A model generated the notes under the pieces. The model did not search any database. It saw only the letters and a list, made by a program, of their open reading frames with translations, and was not told the DNA's origin. Below are positions 8,879 to 17,951 of a stretch of DNA of 64,000 bases, piece after piece. Origin of the DNA: Pontibacter akesuensis (lineage in GTDB: Bacteria > Bacteroidota > Bacteroidia > Cytophagales > Hymenobacteraceae); the NCBI RefSeq assembly GCF_001611675.1, contig NZ_CP014766.1, positions 2,232,001-2,296,000 of the forward strand. The letters run 5' to 3'. The position numbers and the translations under genes were made by a program. Position 1 is the first letter of the stretch. Every line of letters starts with the position of its first letter.

Positions 8879-11800
8879 TTACCTCCGAACCACTACCTTG
8901 CGGGTGTAGGTCTGGTCGCCATACTGCAGGCGAACGATGTAAAGGCCATCTTTGTCTTTTGAGATATCGAATTTACCCTTGTACTGGCCATTAACCGCAC
9001 TTACGGTAGCCGTGTACAACTGCCTTCCCAGTAAATCTATTACGGTGAGGCTCATCGCTTCCAGGGCATCTGTTTCCACGGTGTATTCAAACTTGCCGTC
9101 GGCACTAGGGTTCGGGTACACGATAAGTTCAGGACCCACGCCGCGTTCCGCACTTTCCTTCTCGTAGCTGTACGCCATTGACATTTCTGAAATACAGCCA
9201 TCCCGGAAAACCAGCAGGCTATACCTGCCATTGAACGTTGGGGTGAAGCGCTGCCCTGTGGCACCCGCAACTGGCTGGCCATCAAGAAACCACTGGTTTC
9301 CCACAGGCTCATTCGAGACAAGCTCCTGCCCCTGGCGTGTCACAATGGGCTTCTCGAGCGGAGCACCTGTTTTCATGACGGCTGCTACCCGCGGACTTGG
9401 GCAATCCAGGGCGCGCACCTTCAGGTCGTAGAAGTAGTAATAGTAGCTCTGTGATTCAGAGGTGGCCGTATTGCCCGTGATCGAGAACACGTTCGAAACC
9501 TCAAACGGATAGCCTGTTACTCCCTGGTTGTTCCGGTAGATGGTAGCGCCATCAGCATACGAAATGGCAATGCTGTAATCTCCGGCCTCTGGCAGTTGCA
9601 GGCCCAGGTAGTATACCTGCCCCTGGTCGGCCGGGTCGTTCGGCTGCACATCGGGTCCCGGAGCGCTGGCAGTAGCCGTTACATTCAGGGTGCGGGAGGA
9701 TACCGGGGCGCCGTTGCTGTCATACACCGTGAAGGTGATTTTACCGCTGTTGCCAATGTACAGGCGCGCCTCTTCCAGCACCATAGGAGCTTTCGTATTC
9801 ACCAGCACCGATGGGCTGAACTGGTTGTAATTGCCGCCTGGAAAGGCAGCTTTGGTAGGTACACCAATTGTTGCCGAAAAATCACCGAAAGCAGCATAAA
9901 GGGCGGTGCCTACTTTGGATACAGGCACCTGCACCTGGTTACCCGCCGCTACCGGCACCGTGCTGGTGGGGGAGCTGTACCAGAAAGGCGTACCCTGACC
10001 CTGCGCCGATACGGTATAGTTCGGACCCTCGCCACAACGGAAGGCCGCGGCCTCGACAGGCGCAATGGCCGTTCCGGCAATACTGAAAGTATAGCCCCGC
10101 TGGTTATTGCTCTGCACGGCATCGCCGCCCAGGTTCGACTGCGCCACCAGTTCATAGGTCGCGCCATCCTCCGTGGCAAACGCCTCCGGCAGCAATAGGT
10201 CAGCCTGGCTGTAAGGAGCCAGCGTACCGGCAAAAGTACCGCTTAGCGTTTTTAGCTGCACACCGTTTTTCAGCACATTTACCGTTACTGGAATATTCTG
10301 CTGTGGCGCAGCGCCGTGGTTCCGAAGCGTTACCTGCACACGCTGCGTTCCTGTTGCGCAAAGCGAGGCGCCCACAGGCGTTACGGCGGCCACGCCCAAA
10401 TCCTGCTGTGGCCTGTTGTACTGTATCAGGTAATCCTGTGTTTCGCCTTTTGCCGTAGTGCTGCAGGCCGTTACAGCCGCGGCATCCGTTGTCTCCTGCA
10501 CTACCACGCGCATGCGCACTTTATCGCCCTGCTGCACAAAGCCGGGAGCCGTAAGGTTGGTGGTAAAGGTGCCATCGCCGGCTATCACATCAGAAGCAAT
10601 GGTTTCGCCGGCATCCGTAAAGGCGCCGTTGCCATTCCAGTCGATAAACACTTTGGCGATTTTAGCGGCAGCAGCGCCACAGGAGCTAAGGTCCAGCTTC
10701 AGTTGTTTTGTCTGGCTTGGCTCAAAAGAGAAAACCGTGTTGGTTTGGTTTCGGTAGGTGGTGCAGGCTCCATCCTGATTGATGGCAATGCCGCCCAGCG
10801 TGAGTCTGCTGATCCTGGCACCCGTGTTCGTGGTTGGCGCAGTGGCGCAGGCTGCTGTGCCGCCAACTCCGCTTACCAGCAGAGAATACGCCTGCGGGCC
10901 CTGTATCAACGTGCCCTTGTGTTTGATGGTAATGGTATAGGTCTGGCCCGGCACAGCGTCGGCGATCAGTATCTGCTCCACGTTATCCAGCACATTGTCT
11001 CCTACCCGGGCTGCCGCTGCCGGCTCGCCGGGGTTCAGGGTCCAGGGCAGGTAATTTTTCCCGTTGCCGCTTACGCGTACATCCAGGTCGTTCATCAGCT
11101 TTGGCGTACGGCTGTTCAGGGCCGAGGCACCAATGGCAATTGGCTCCGCCTTCGGGTCGGTCCAGGAGATAGTCACTTTAAGCGGGCCGTTACCAGAGGC
11201 GACAACGGTTAGGGTTTGCGTAGCAGCCTGAGCCAGTACCTTCTCCTCCAGCAGGTGCGTACCCTTTGTGTTCGAAATTACGGTGGCGGCACGCGCGGCA
11301 TTGAGCAATCCCCAGCCATACATATAATCAGGGCCGGCATTGGCACCTGCCTCATCGGCTGTGTGAATGGCGAGCCCTTTCAGCGTGGCGGCGCGCATAA
11401 ATCTGCCGTTATTCACATTTGAGAAGTGCTCCTGCAGCAGCAGCAGCGTGCCCGATACGTTCGGAGCCGCCATGGAAGTGCCGCTCAGCACTTTGTAGCT
11501 TCTGTCGTTGGTGGAGGAGGTGGAAAGCAAGGCAATGCCATTCCCCACAATGTCCGGTTTTATGCGGCCATCATCAGTGGGGCCCCAGGAACTGAACGGA
11601 GCAATACGTACATCCTGTGCCTGGTTGTAGCCCCCGTTTATCGCATAGACAGCCCCCACGGTAAGTATGTTCTTGGCGTTGCTTGAAGAGGGTAAAACAT
11701 CGTAGCTGTCGTTACTGCTGATGGAGGCGGGCCGCTCTTTCACCAACGTGAATTTTCCGTTGCTGTTGCGCTGGAAATAGGGCTTGCCTACCTCCGGGCC

Positions 11801-12640
11801 ATTCTCACTGCGGTTATTGCCTGCCGATTTAACGATCAGGTAATACGGGGCGTTATAGGCGATCTCATCCCAGGTGGCGGCATCCTGGTCGTAATAACCA
11901 AAGTTATAGTCCTCGGAGGTGCTGATGTTGGTATTCCCCCACCACTCCCAATACGGATCCTCGTCCGTTCCCTTGCGGTCGGAGTTATAGCGCCAGCCGG
12001 CAATGTTGCCGTACGAGTGGTTCGATACGAGCAAATCCTTTGCGGCAGCGGCCATTTCAGCCTCATCCCCATTAAAATCATACGCCAGCAACGACTTGTA
12101 ACCGAATGCCATGCCCTTTGCGGCAGCACTCACGCCCCCGGCCACCATCGTGCCCGCCACGTGCGTGGCATGCTCATTTGCCTCATCGGGTTTGTCTTTC
12201 TGGATAACGCGCCCGGCCAGCTCCTGGTGCGACACCCGCACACCGCCGCCATCCCAGACGGCGAGTTTGTTAGCTACGCTGCTGCCGCTGCCGCTAAGGC
12301 TAAGACCCAGCGAACCACCTGCCCATAACTGATCGGTTTGCGTGGTGGCGGCCGCGTTGGCATTGTTGTAGGTGATGTAGTAGATGGGAAGGCCAGTGGC
12401 ATCGATGCCCTGCAGCGAGATAAAGGTGCCGTCCTTGTACGTTTTCTCTATTACCCAACCACGCGCCTTCGCCAGTTCAAGCGCTTTGGCGCGGTTTGCC
12501 CTGTACTCTTTTTCAGCAGAAGTAGCGATGCGCTGCAGCTCTTTCGTATTCGCCCTGGTGGGCGTGAGGCCACGCTGAGCAACCGCCGAGGTGCTGGCTG
12601 CCATTCCGAGGGCAACAAGCCAAAGGCTCCATTTTCTCAT
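8879..12640 (-). CDS. Subtilisin-like (S8) serine protease with T9SS type A sorting domain
   Basis: This is a large secreted protease of 1253 residues. It has a signal peptide (to about residue 21), then an S8 domain with catalytic Asp130 (VWDGG), His157 (HATHVAGTM) and Ser389 (LSGTSMAAP), and oxyanion Asn275 region (SAGNN). Beta-sandwich modules follow, including a GEVED domain (FIDWNGNGAFTDAGETI, about 645-715) and CARDB-like repeats. The last 75 or so residues form a T9SS type A sorting domain (LIVYPNPSADGKFEY to QTYTRKVVVRR). The protein should be exported by Sec, then by T9SS to the surface or medium. A real Shine-Dalgarno, AAGGAGA, precedes the start, which is unusual here. Confidence 0.93.
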   Translation of the reverse strand: MRKWSLWLVALGMAASTSAVAQRGLTPTRANTKELQRIATSAEKEYRANRAKALELAKARGWVIEKTYKDGTFISLQGIDATGLPIYYITYNNANAAATTQTDQLWAGGSLGLSLSGSGSSVANKLAVWDGGGVRVSHQELAGRVIQKDKPDEANEHATHVAGTMVAGGVSAAAKGMAFGYKSLLAYDFNGDEAEMAAAAKDLLVSNHSYGNIAGWRYNSDRKGTDEDPYWEWWGNTNISTSEDYNFGYYDQDAATWDEIAYNAPYYLIVKSAGNNRSENGPEVGKPYFQRNSNGKFTLVKERPASISSNDSYDVLPSSSNAKNILTVGAVYAINGGYNQAQDVRIAPFSSWGPTDDGRIKPDIVGNGIALLSTSSTNDRSYKVLSGTSMAAPNVSGTLLLLQEHFSNVNNGRFMRAATLKGLAIHTADEAGANAGPDYMYGWGLLNAARAATVISNTKGTHLLEEKVLAQAATQTLTVVASGNGPLKVTISWTDPKAEPIAIGASALNSRTPKLMNDLDVRVSGNGKNYLPWTLNPGEPAAAARVGDNVLDNVEQILIADAVPGQTYTITIKHKGTLIQGPQAYSLLVSGVGGTAACATAPTTNTGARISRLTLGGIAINQDGACTTYRNQTNTVFSFEPSQTKQLKLDLSSCGAAAAKIAKVFIDWNGNGAFTDAGETIASDVIAGDGTFTTNLTAPGFVQQGDKVRMRVVVQETTDAAAVTACSTTAKGETQDYLIQYNRPQQDLGVAAVTPVGASLCATGTQRVQVTLRNHGAAPQQNIPVTVNVLKNGVQLKTLSGTFAGTLAPYSQADLLLPEAFATEDGATYELVAQSNLGGDAVQSNNQRGYTFSIAGTAIAPVEAAAFRCGEGPNYTVSAQGQGTPFWYSSPTSTVPVAAGNQVQVPVSKVGTALYAAFGDFSATIGVPTKAAFPGGNYNQFSPSVLVNTKAPMVLEEARLYIGNSGKITFTVYDSNGAPVSSRTLNVTATASAPGPDVQPNDPADQGQVYYLGLQLPEAGDYSIAISYADGATIYRNNQGVTGYPFEVSNVFSITGNTATSESQSYYYYFYDLKVRALDCPSPRVAAVMKTGAPLEKPIVTRQGQELVSNEPVGNQWFLDGQPVAGATGQRFTPTFNGRYSLLVFRDGCISEMSMAYSYEKESAERGVGPELIVYPNPSADGKFEYTVETDALEAMSLTVIDLLGRQLYTATVSAVNGQYKGKFDISKDKDGLYIVRLQYGDQTYTRKVVVRR

Positions 12641-12669
12641 AAATTCTCCTTGGGTAAATAGGTGCTACT

Positions 12670-12701
12670 TAAAGGTACTATATAAGCCGGATAAAGGCAA
12701 A
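12670..12701 (-). promoter_or_regulatory. Promoter of the subtilase gene
   Basis: Read on the minus strand, this is TTTG (12698-12701), a 20-base spacer and TACCTTTA (12670-12677). It differs from the TAnnTTTG consensus only at the last base and lies about 30 bases upstream of the start codon. Confidence 0.55.
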
Positions 12702-12792
12702 GTTGTTCCATTTGCAGGCTGTTATTTAGGCGCTTGAGGGCCACGGGTTTAGCTTTTTATGGCCGGTGTTAAAACATCGGTATCCGGTGCCA

Positions 12793-12827
12793 CAAAAAAA
12801 GGCGCACCAGCCATAGCCGATGCGCCT
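12793..12827 (-). terminator. Terminator of hemB
   Basis: Arms AGGCGCA (12800-12806) and TGCGCCT (12821-12827) form the hairpin. On the minus strand it is followed by a T run (the A run at 12794-12800). It lies just past the hemB stop. Confidence 0.75.
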
Positions 12828-12848
12828 CTGAAACCGTCCAATTTTCGG

Positions 12849-13820
12849 TTATTTTTTCAGGTACTGCCCAAACTCCTTGGCGAAGTAAGACAGGATGATG
12901 TCGGCCCCGGCGCGCTTTATACTTACCAGGCCCTCCAGCATGGCTTTTTCACCGTCAACCCAGCCGCGCTCGGCCGCGGCCTTTACCATTGCATACTCGC
13001 CGCTCACATTGTAGCCAGCAATGGGCAGGCTGGTATTGTCGCGCAGCAGCTTGATGATGTCCAGGTAGGCGAGGGCAGGCTTCACCATCAGGAAATCGGC
13101 TCCCTCGGCCACGTCCAACTCGGCTTCTATCAGGGCTTCGCGGCTGTTGGCGGGGTTCATCTGGTAGGTTTTCTTGTCCCCCATCTTTGGGGCGGAGGAC
13201 AAAGCATCGCGGAACGGGCCGTAAAAGGCGCTGGCATACTTGGCTGAGTAGCTCATGATGCCCACCTTATGAAACCCGTTTTCGTCGAGCACGCGGCGGA
13301 TGTGCCCCACACGTCCGTCCATCATGTCGGAAGGAGCCACCACATCGGCACCCGCCTGCGCCTGTGCCAGGGCCATCTTGCCCAGCACCTCCAGTGTCTC
13401 GTCGTTCAAAATCTCGCCGTTCTCCACAATGCCATCGTGGCCGTCGGAGCTGTACGGGTCCATGGCTACGTCGGAGAACAGCGCCACCTCCGGGAAGTTC
13501 TTCTTTATCTCGCGAAGCGCACGGGTGTACAGGCCATCCGGGTTGTGGCTCTCGGTGGCATATTTATCTTTTAACTGATCAGGAATGGAGGCAAATGGGG
13601 CAAAGGATTTGATGCCCAGCGCCACGCAAGCCGCTATCTCCTCCAGCAGCGTATCAATGGAAAAGCGGTTGATGCCCGGCATGGAGGAGATTTCCACGCG
13701 CTGGTTCTGGCCTTCGATAATGAAAATCGGGTAAATGAGATCGTTCACGCCCACGGTGTTTTCCTGCACCAGATTGCGGATCACCTCGGACTGACGGTTG
13801 CGTCTTGGTCTTCTGTTCAT
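12849..13820 (-). CDS. hemB: Porphobilinogen synthase (delta-aminolevulinic acid dehydratase)
   Basis: This enzyme condenses two 5-aminolevulinate molecules to porphobilinogen in tetrapyrrole synthesis. The 323-residue product shows the two Schiff-base lysines at the usual places: Lys194 (SYSAKYASAFYGPFRDA) and Lys247 (LMVKPALAYLD). The region that carries three zinc-binding cysteines in some family members reads DVAMDPYSSDGHDG, without cysteine. It is therefore of the magnesium-type or zinc-independent class. ATG 13820 (MNRRPRRNRQSE) matches the family start better than the frame opening at 13865. A TACCTTTG -7 box lies upstream. Confidence 0.95.
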   Translation of the reverse strand: MNRRPRRNRQSEVIRNLVQENTVGVNDLIYPIFIIEGQNQRVEISSMPGINRFSIDTLLEEIAACVALGIKSFAPFASIPDQLKDKYATESHNPDGLYTRALREIKKNFPEVALFSDVAMDPYSSDGHDGIVENGEILNDETLEVLGKMALAQAQAGADVVAPSDMMDGRVGHIRRVLDENGFHKVGIMSYSAKYASAFYGPFRDALSSAPKMGDKKTYQMNPANSREALIEAELDVAEGADFLMVKPALAYLDIIKLLRDNTSLPIAGYNVSGEYAMVKAAAERGWVDGEKAMLEGLVSIKRAGADIILSYFAKEFGQYLKK

Positions 13821-13862
13821 AGTATAGTCTTTCAGAGAAAACAATTCAAACTCAAGTGGAGG

Positions 13863-13870
13863 CAAAGGTA
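13863..13870 (-). promoter_or_regulatory. -7 promoter element of hemB
   Basis: The minus strand reads TACCTTTGCC, a perfect TAnnTTTG box about 43 bases before the hemB start. No TTG lies at the ideal 19-20 bases upstream; the nearest is 14 bases away, so the -33 part is weak. Confidence 0.45.
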
Positions 13871-14020
13871 CGGCTTATATACATCAAATGCAGGTCGTTT
13901 GCAGTGGTAACACGGATGTGTGTCGGGTGCATGATTGTGCTGTGGAAGTATGGCTGGTCAAGTGGGGATATACCTTCTCTTCTCGCCGAAGTTTTCAGTT
14001 CTAGTCTGTCTGAACACATT

Positions 14021-14088
14021 TGTCATCTTGACGATAGGTGAGATCTATCTGGAATTCTGAAAAGATCTCTCCTATCGTCGAGATGACA
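14021..14088. repeat. Intergenic inverted repeat, same family as 3469-3540
   Basis: Arms of 26 bases (14021-14046 and 14063-14088) pair at 24 of 26 positions around a 16-base spacer. The arms begin TGTCATCT and end GAGATCT, like the inner arms at 3469-3540. The region between hemB and sdaA (13821-14396) contains no convincing gene. It holds this repeat, the 32-base repeat at 14142-14173 and the sdaA terminator. Confidence 0.7.
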
Positions 14089-14141
14089 GGAGGAGAGATG
14101 AGAGTAAACGAGTGGCAGCGGATTCTTCGCCGCTGAAGTAT

Positions 14142-14173
14142 CACCCACCCCTGCCCCTCCGAGGAGGGGAATT
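14142..14173 (+). repeat. 32-base dispersed intergenic repeat, copy 1
   Basis: This 32-base segment begins CACCCACCCCTGCCCC and ends GAGGGGAATT. It is identical to 23654-23685. A diverged reverse copy lies at about 3572-3602. Its 3' half, CCCCTCCGAGGAGGGG, is a palindrome. Each copy lies within about 125 bases of a TTGTCAT-type inverted repeat or half repeat. Confidence 0.75.
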
Positions 14174-14342
14174 GTTCCTGCAAGTATAGATCATACCCAA
14201 GAATAGACTCCTGTCTTAGGTGCAGTTTAGAACCAAGTATAGCATGCCCACACCTGACCAACTGCACTGATGGACCTCCACGCATTCGCTGTGTTCAAAT
14301 CCCGATTTATACTTACCTGAAGTACGAATGATCTAGCTAAAC

Positions 14343-14382
14343 AAAACAGCCCTGCCCAATTGGAAATGGGCAGGGCTGTTTT
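14343..14382 (-). terminator. Terminator of sdaA
   Basis: A perfect 16-base stem (14343-14358 with 14367-14382) has an 8-base loop. The A/T-rich stem ends and trailing T's on the minus strand follow the L-serine dehydratase gene. Confidence 0.85.
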
Positions 14383-14396
14383 AGTTAAATTTATAC

Positions 14397-15302
14397 TTAC
14401 TCGCTGTCTTCGTCAGGCAGAATCTCCACATCCTGCACCAGCACGAAGTTCTCAATTTCGCGGGCTCTTGGGGTGTTGGCTAAACCGCCTTCGGCAGTCT
14501 CTTTATACTTGCGCTCCATACTTTCGCCTACCTCGCCCAAGGCTGCCACGCACTGGTCTACCGGTATCACGGCGTTTACCCCGGCAATGGCCATCTGTGC
14601 GGAAGAGAAAGCAATGGCGGCGGCACTGGCGTTGCGCACAATGCACGGCACTTCCACAAGTCCCGCTACCGGGTCGCATACCAGGCCCAGCATACACTGA
14701 ATGGTGATGGCCACAGCCGTGAACACCTGGTCTACGTTGCCGCCCAGGCAGTACACAATCGCGCCGGCAGCCATGGCACCGGCACTACCTGTCTCGGCCT
14801 GGCAACCGCCCACAGCGCCTGCCAGCGAGGCGTTCTGCTCAATAATCAGGGCAATGCCGGCGGCTACCAGCAAGCCTTCGTGAATGGTACGATCCTCCAG
14901 GCCATGCAGCTCCTGAAGCGTGGTAAGCGTGCCGGGCAGAATGCCGGAAGCGCCCGCCGTTGGGGCAGCTACCACGCGGCCCATACAGGAGTTCACCTCT
15001 TTGGCCCCCAACGCACGCGACACCAGCATCTGAAACTCCGGCGACAGCACCGTTACGGGCGACTTTGCCACCTTTTTGGCGCTGTTGTTCACCATGCCCG
15101 AACGCGACTGCATGTTCTCGGTCAGGCCGGTTTGCACGGCATCGCGCATTACATCAAAGGCTTTGGCAATGTTTTCCCAGATATACTCCTCGGAACGGTC
15201 TTTCTGCTCCACTTCATATTGCAATACAGGCTGGTACAGCGGCTCCCCGGTTTCGGCGCAGTGCTTCTCCCAGCTCTTAAAATCAGTGAATAATAATGAC
15301 AT
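14397..15302 (-). CDS. sdaA: L-serine ammonia-lyase, iron-sulfur-dependent, alpha subunit
   Basis: This subunit of the oxygen-sensitive [4Fe-4S] enzyme converts L-serine to pyruvate and ammonia. The 301-residue product shows the family core: GASGILPGTL, GGCQAETGSAGAMAAG, and CMLGLVCDPVAGLVEVPC with its iron-sulfur cysteines. The beta-subunit domain is absent, so this is the two-subunit form. No beta gene is in the window. The last residues (NFVLVQDVEILPDEDSE) form an acidic tail. Confidence 0.93.
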   Translation of the reverse strand: MSLLFTDFKSWEKHCAETGEPLYQPVLQYEVEQKDRSEEYIWENIAKAFDVMRDAVQTGLTENMQSRSGMVNNSAKKVAKSPVTVLSPEFQMLVSRALGAKEVNSCMGRVVAAPTAGASGILPGTLTTLQELHGLEDRTIHEGLLVAAGIALIIEQNASLAGAVGGCQAETGSAGAMAAGAIVYCLGGNVDQVFTAVAITIQCMLGLVCDPVAGLVEVPCIVRNASAAAIAFSSAQMAIAGVNAVIPVDQCVAALGEVGESMERKYKETAEGGLANTPRAREIENFVLVQDVEILPDEDSE

Positions 15303-15498
15303 AATTCTTAATTCCTTTCTCTATAGGTTGTGAGCGGCTCCGGCGGCCGTATGGCTGCACCGGCCGCGGGTGTTATACACAAGTATACGTGTTTCAAAGA
15401 TAACAAAACCGCTTGCAGGAATTGTTCTTTCGCGCGCAACTATACTTTGGCTTAACTCCTGCTGTTGCCATCCGTTCAATAAAGCAAAGGATTTAACT

Positions 15499-16668
15499 AT
15501 GACAGATTTAACACAATCGGCGAAAGAGACAATGCTGGCGGCCATTGAGAAGGTGGAGCACAGCCTCTCGATGGCCAAGTTTAAGGTAAAGGACAAACTG
15601 CACCTGCTGGAGCCGATCAACATAATGCCTTACTATGGTTTTGGCAGCGATACCTATGTGTACGTGAAGGGCCGGGTGCTGGAAGATGAAAAGGTAAGCC
15701 AGCCCGAAAAGGATGACAACGTGCTGCAGCACCTGGAGGCAACCTACAAGCGGTATGAGTCGGATGAGATTCCGGGTATTACGCTTACGGCAAGCTTTGC
15801 CGGCCAAACCATTACAGTGGAGACGGACGAGGAGGGTTTCTTCGAGGTGGAGTTCCGCACGGATACCCCCATAGATTACAGCACCGCCGGCCACAAGGTG
15901 AAGCTGCAACTGCAGGAGCAGAAAACCGACCACGACCGGATGGAGGCGGAGGCGCATGTGTTTGTGCCGGGGAAAGACGCGGGATTCGGGATTATCTCTG
16001 ATATAGACGACACCGTGCTGGTATCGAAAGTAACGCACATACTCGGAAAGCTAAAGCTGATGCTGCTGCAGAACTCGCTCGAACGCAGCCCCTTTCCGGG
16101 CATTGCGGGCTTTCTGCGGGCACTGTGCAAAGGCAACGATGGCAAAGGCCAGAACCCGCTCTTCTTTGTGTCGGGCAGCGAGTGGAACCTATACGACCTG
16201 CTGATCAGCTTTTTCCGCTCGCACGATATTCCGGAGGGGCCGCTGCTACTGCGCGACAAAGGCACGCGCCTGGACCGGGGCGATTTTGAAACAAGCGAGC
16301 AGGAGTACAAGCGCGAGAAAATCCGCCACATCCTTGACACGTACCCCGACCTGAACTTTATCTGCATCGGCGACAGCGGCCAGCACGACCCTGAAATCTA
16401 CCAGCATATCGTGCAGGAGTATCCCGGCCGCATTCTGGGCGTCTACATCAGGGACGTAACACCGGAAAAGCGCGACAAGGAGGTGAGAGACATAGCTAAC
16501 CAGGTAGAGGCAAAGGGTACCAAAATGCTGTTGGCCGAAGAAACACTGTCGGCCGCGAAGCATGCCGCCGAAATGGGATGGATCAACGAAAGCCAGCTGA
16601 GAGAGGTGAAGGAGGCGTGTGAAAAAGACGCGCAGAAAAGCCGTAATGGCGAGCACCCAGCAGTATAA
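15499..16668 (+). CDS. App1-family phosphatase (DUF2183), first tandem copy
   Basis: The catalytic domain is homologous to yeast App1 phosphatidate phosphatase. The acid-phosphatase motif FGIISDIDDTVLVSK (around nt 16000) provides the DxDxT nucleophile, and downstream CIGDSGQHDPEIY provides the metal-binding aspartates. The N-terminal 170 residues form a beta-sandwich-like module (YYGFGSDTYVYVKGRVLED). No signal peptide or membrane helix is visible, so it is probably cytosolic. The in vivo substrate in bacteria is unknown. The open frame extends to 15370, but ATG 15499 (MTDLTQSAKE) matches the paralogue's N terminus. Confidence 0.85.
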   Translation: MTDLTQSAKETMLAAIEKVEHSLSMAKFKVKDKLHLLEPINIMPYYGFGSDTYVYVKGRVLEDEKVSQPEKDDNVLQHLEATYKRYESDEIPGITLTASFAGQTITVETDEEGFFEVEFRTDTPIDYSTAGHKVKLQLQEQKTDHDRMEAEAHVFVPGKDAGFGIISDIDDTVLVSKVTHILGKLKLMLLQNSLERSPFPGIAGFLRALCKGNDGKGQNPLFFVSGSEWNLYDLLISFFRSHDIPEGPLLLRDKGTRLDRGDFETSEQEYKREKIRHILDTYPDLNFICIGDSGQHDPEIYQHIVQEYPGRILGVYIRDVTPEKRDKEVRDIANQVEAKGTKMLLAEETLSAAKHAAEMGWINESQLREVKEACEKDAQKSRNGEHPAV

Positions 16669-16735
16669 AAGAAGTTTTCTGCTGAACAACTAGCCCCTTA
16701 CAGCGTTTTAAAAGCAGAACCAACGGGAACTAGTT

Positions 16736-17845
16736 TTGGATATAAAGAAGAAATTGGATGAGGCCCTCGTGCAGTTGGGGCAGGAGCTGGACGCAGGAAG
16801 GGAGCAACTGAAAGAAAACCTGCACTTGTTGCGCCCCATCATGATCCTGCCTTTTTACGGCTACGGCTCCGACACCTATGTGTACCTGAAGGGCCGCGTG
16901 ATCGAGAAAGACAAAAAGCAAAATGACGGACAGGAAGAGCACGCGCTGGAGCAAAGCCTAAGTATGCTGCGGCGCTTTGCCCTGAGCGCCATTCCTAATA
17001 TCAGGCTTTCCGTGGCCTTTGCCGGGCAGCAGCAGGAAGTGGAGACCGACAAGGAAGGCTACTTTGAAGTAGAGTTTAACACAGAAACACCCATCAACTA
17101 CAAAGAGACAGGATACACCGTGCAGCTGAAACTGCTGGAGCGGAAAACCGACGAGGATGCCATGGAGGCCGAGGGGCGCATCTTTGTGCCGCAAGACGAT
17201 GCGCGCTTTGGGGTAGTCTCTGATATAGACGATACGGTGCTCGTTGCCAACGCCACCAGTACGCTCGGGCAGCTGAAGCGAACCTTGTTGCAGGATGCAC
17301 AGGAGCGGAGCCCTTTTCCGGGTATTGCATCGTTGCTGCAGGTGCTGAAGGGGCGCAACAACCCATTGGTTTACGTGTCCTCGGGCCAATGGAACCTCTA
17401 TAGCTTTTTGGTTAGTTTCATGGAAGCGCACCACATCCCAAAGGGACCGATTCTGCTTCGCGACCATGGGAGTGAAAACGAGGAGGATGACAAACGCCAG
17501 CACAAATTAGAGCAGATCCGTGCTGTGCTGCGTACGTACCCCCGGCTGTCTTTTATCCTGATTGGCGACAGTGGCAAGGATGACCCCGAGATTTACAGGC
17601 AGGTGTCTCAGGAGTTTCCTGATCAGGTGAAGTGCATCTATATCCGGGATGTGACAGAGGATGGACGCGCCAAGGAAGTGCAGGAAATATGCCGGCAGGT
17701 AGAGCAGCAGGATGTGCAGATGCTGTTGGTGAAAGACTCTGTTGCCGCCGCAGAACATGCCTTCAAGCACGGGTACATCTCCTTAGAACAGCTACACCAG
17801 GTACAGGAAGCGCAACGGCAGGAACAGCGGTCGAAAGAGGAGTAA
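16736..17845 (+). CDS. App1-family phosphatase (DUF2183), second tandem copy, TTG start
   Basis: This paralogue of the preceding gene follows after 67 bases. It has the same order of domains: HLLRPIMILPFYGYGSDTYVYLKGRV, then FGVVSDIDDTVLVANATS, RSPFPGIASLL, and LIGDSGKDDPEIYRQV. An in-frame stop at 16709 leaves TTG 16736 as the only reasonable start codon. The N-terminal residues from that codon align with the first copy, which supports it. Duplication followed by divergence is evident, and cotranscription with the first copy is likely. The specific substrate cannot be told from sequence. Confidence 0.83.
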   Translation: MDIKKKLDEALVQLGQELDAGREQLKENLHLLRPIMILPFYGYGSDTYVYLKGRVIEKDKKQNDGQEEHALEQSLSMLRRFALSAIPNIRLSVAFAGQQQEVETDKEGYFEVEFNTETPINYKETGYTVQLKLLERKTDEDAMEAEGRIFVPQDDARFGVVSDIDDTVLVANATSTLGQLKRTLLQDAQERSPFPGIASLLQVLKGRNNPLVYVSSGQWNLYSFLVSFMEAHHIPKGPILLRDHGSENEEDDKRQHKLEQIRAVLRTYPRLSFILIGDSGKDDPEIYRQVSQEFPDQVKCIYIRDVTEDGRAKEVQEICRQVEQQDVQMLLVKDSVAAAEHAFKHGYISLEQLHQVQEAQRQEQRSKEE

Positions 17846-17951
17846 AGCTGTACCCTGTAGCCACAAAAGTTTGGGCGCTTGTTGCTAGGCAGCACTGCTC
17901 AAAACCAGTATCTTTAAGAGGAGGTAGCACTAAGGCTGCTCCTTTTGCTGC

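Noticed and set aside
10316-11212. 298-codon open frame on the plus strand
   Set aside because: Antisense to the subtilase gene, whose reading frame and motifs are continuous across it.
8879-15302. Subtilase, hemB and sdaA as one operon
   Set aside because: Strong hairpins lie after sdaA and after hemB, and separate promoter boxes precede hemB and the subtilase gene.
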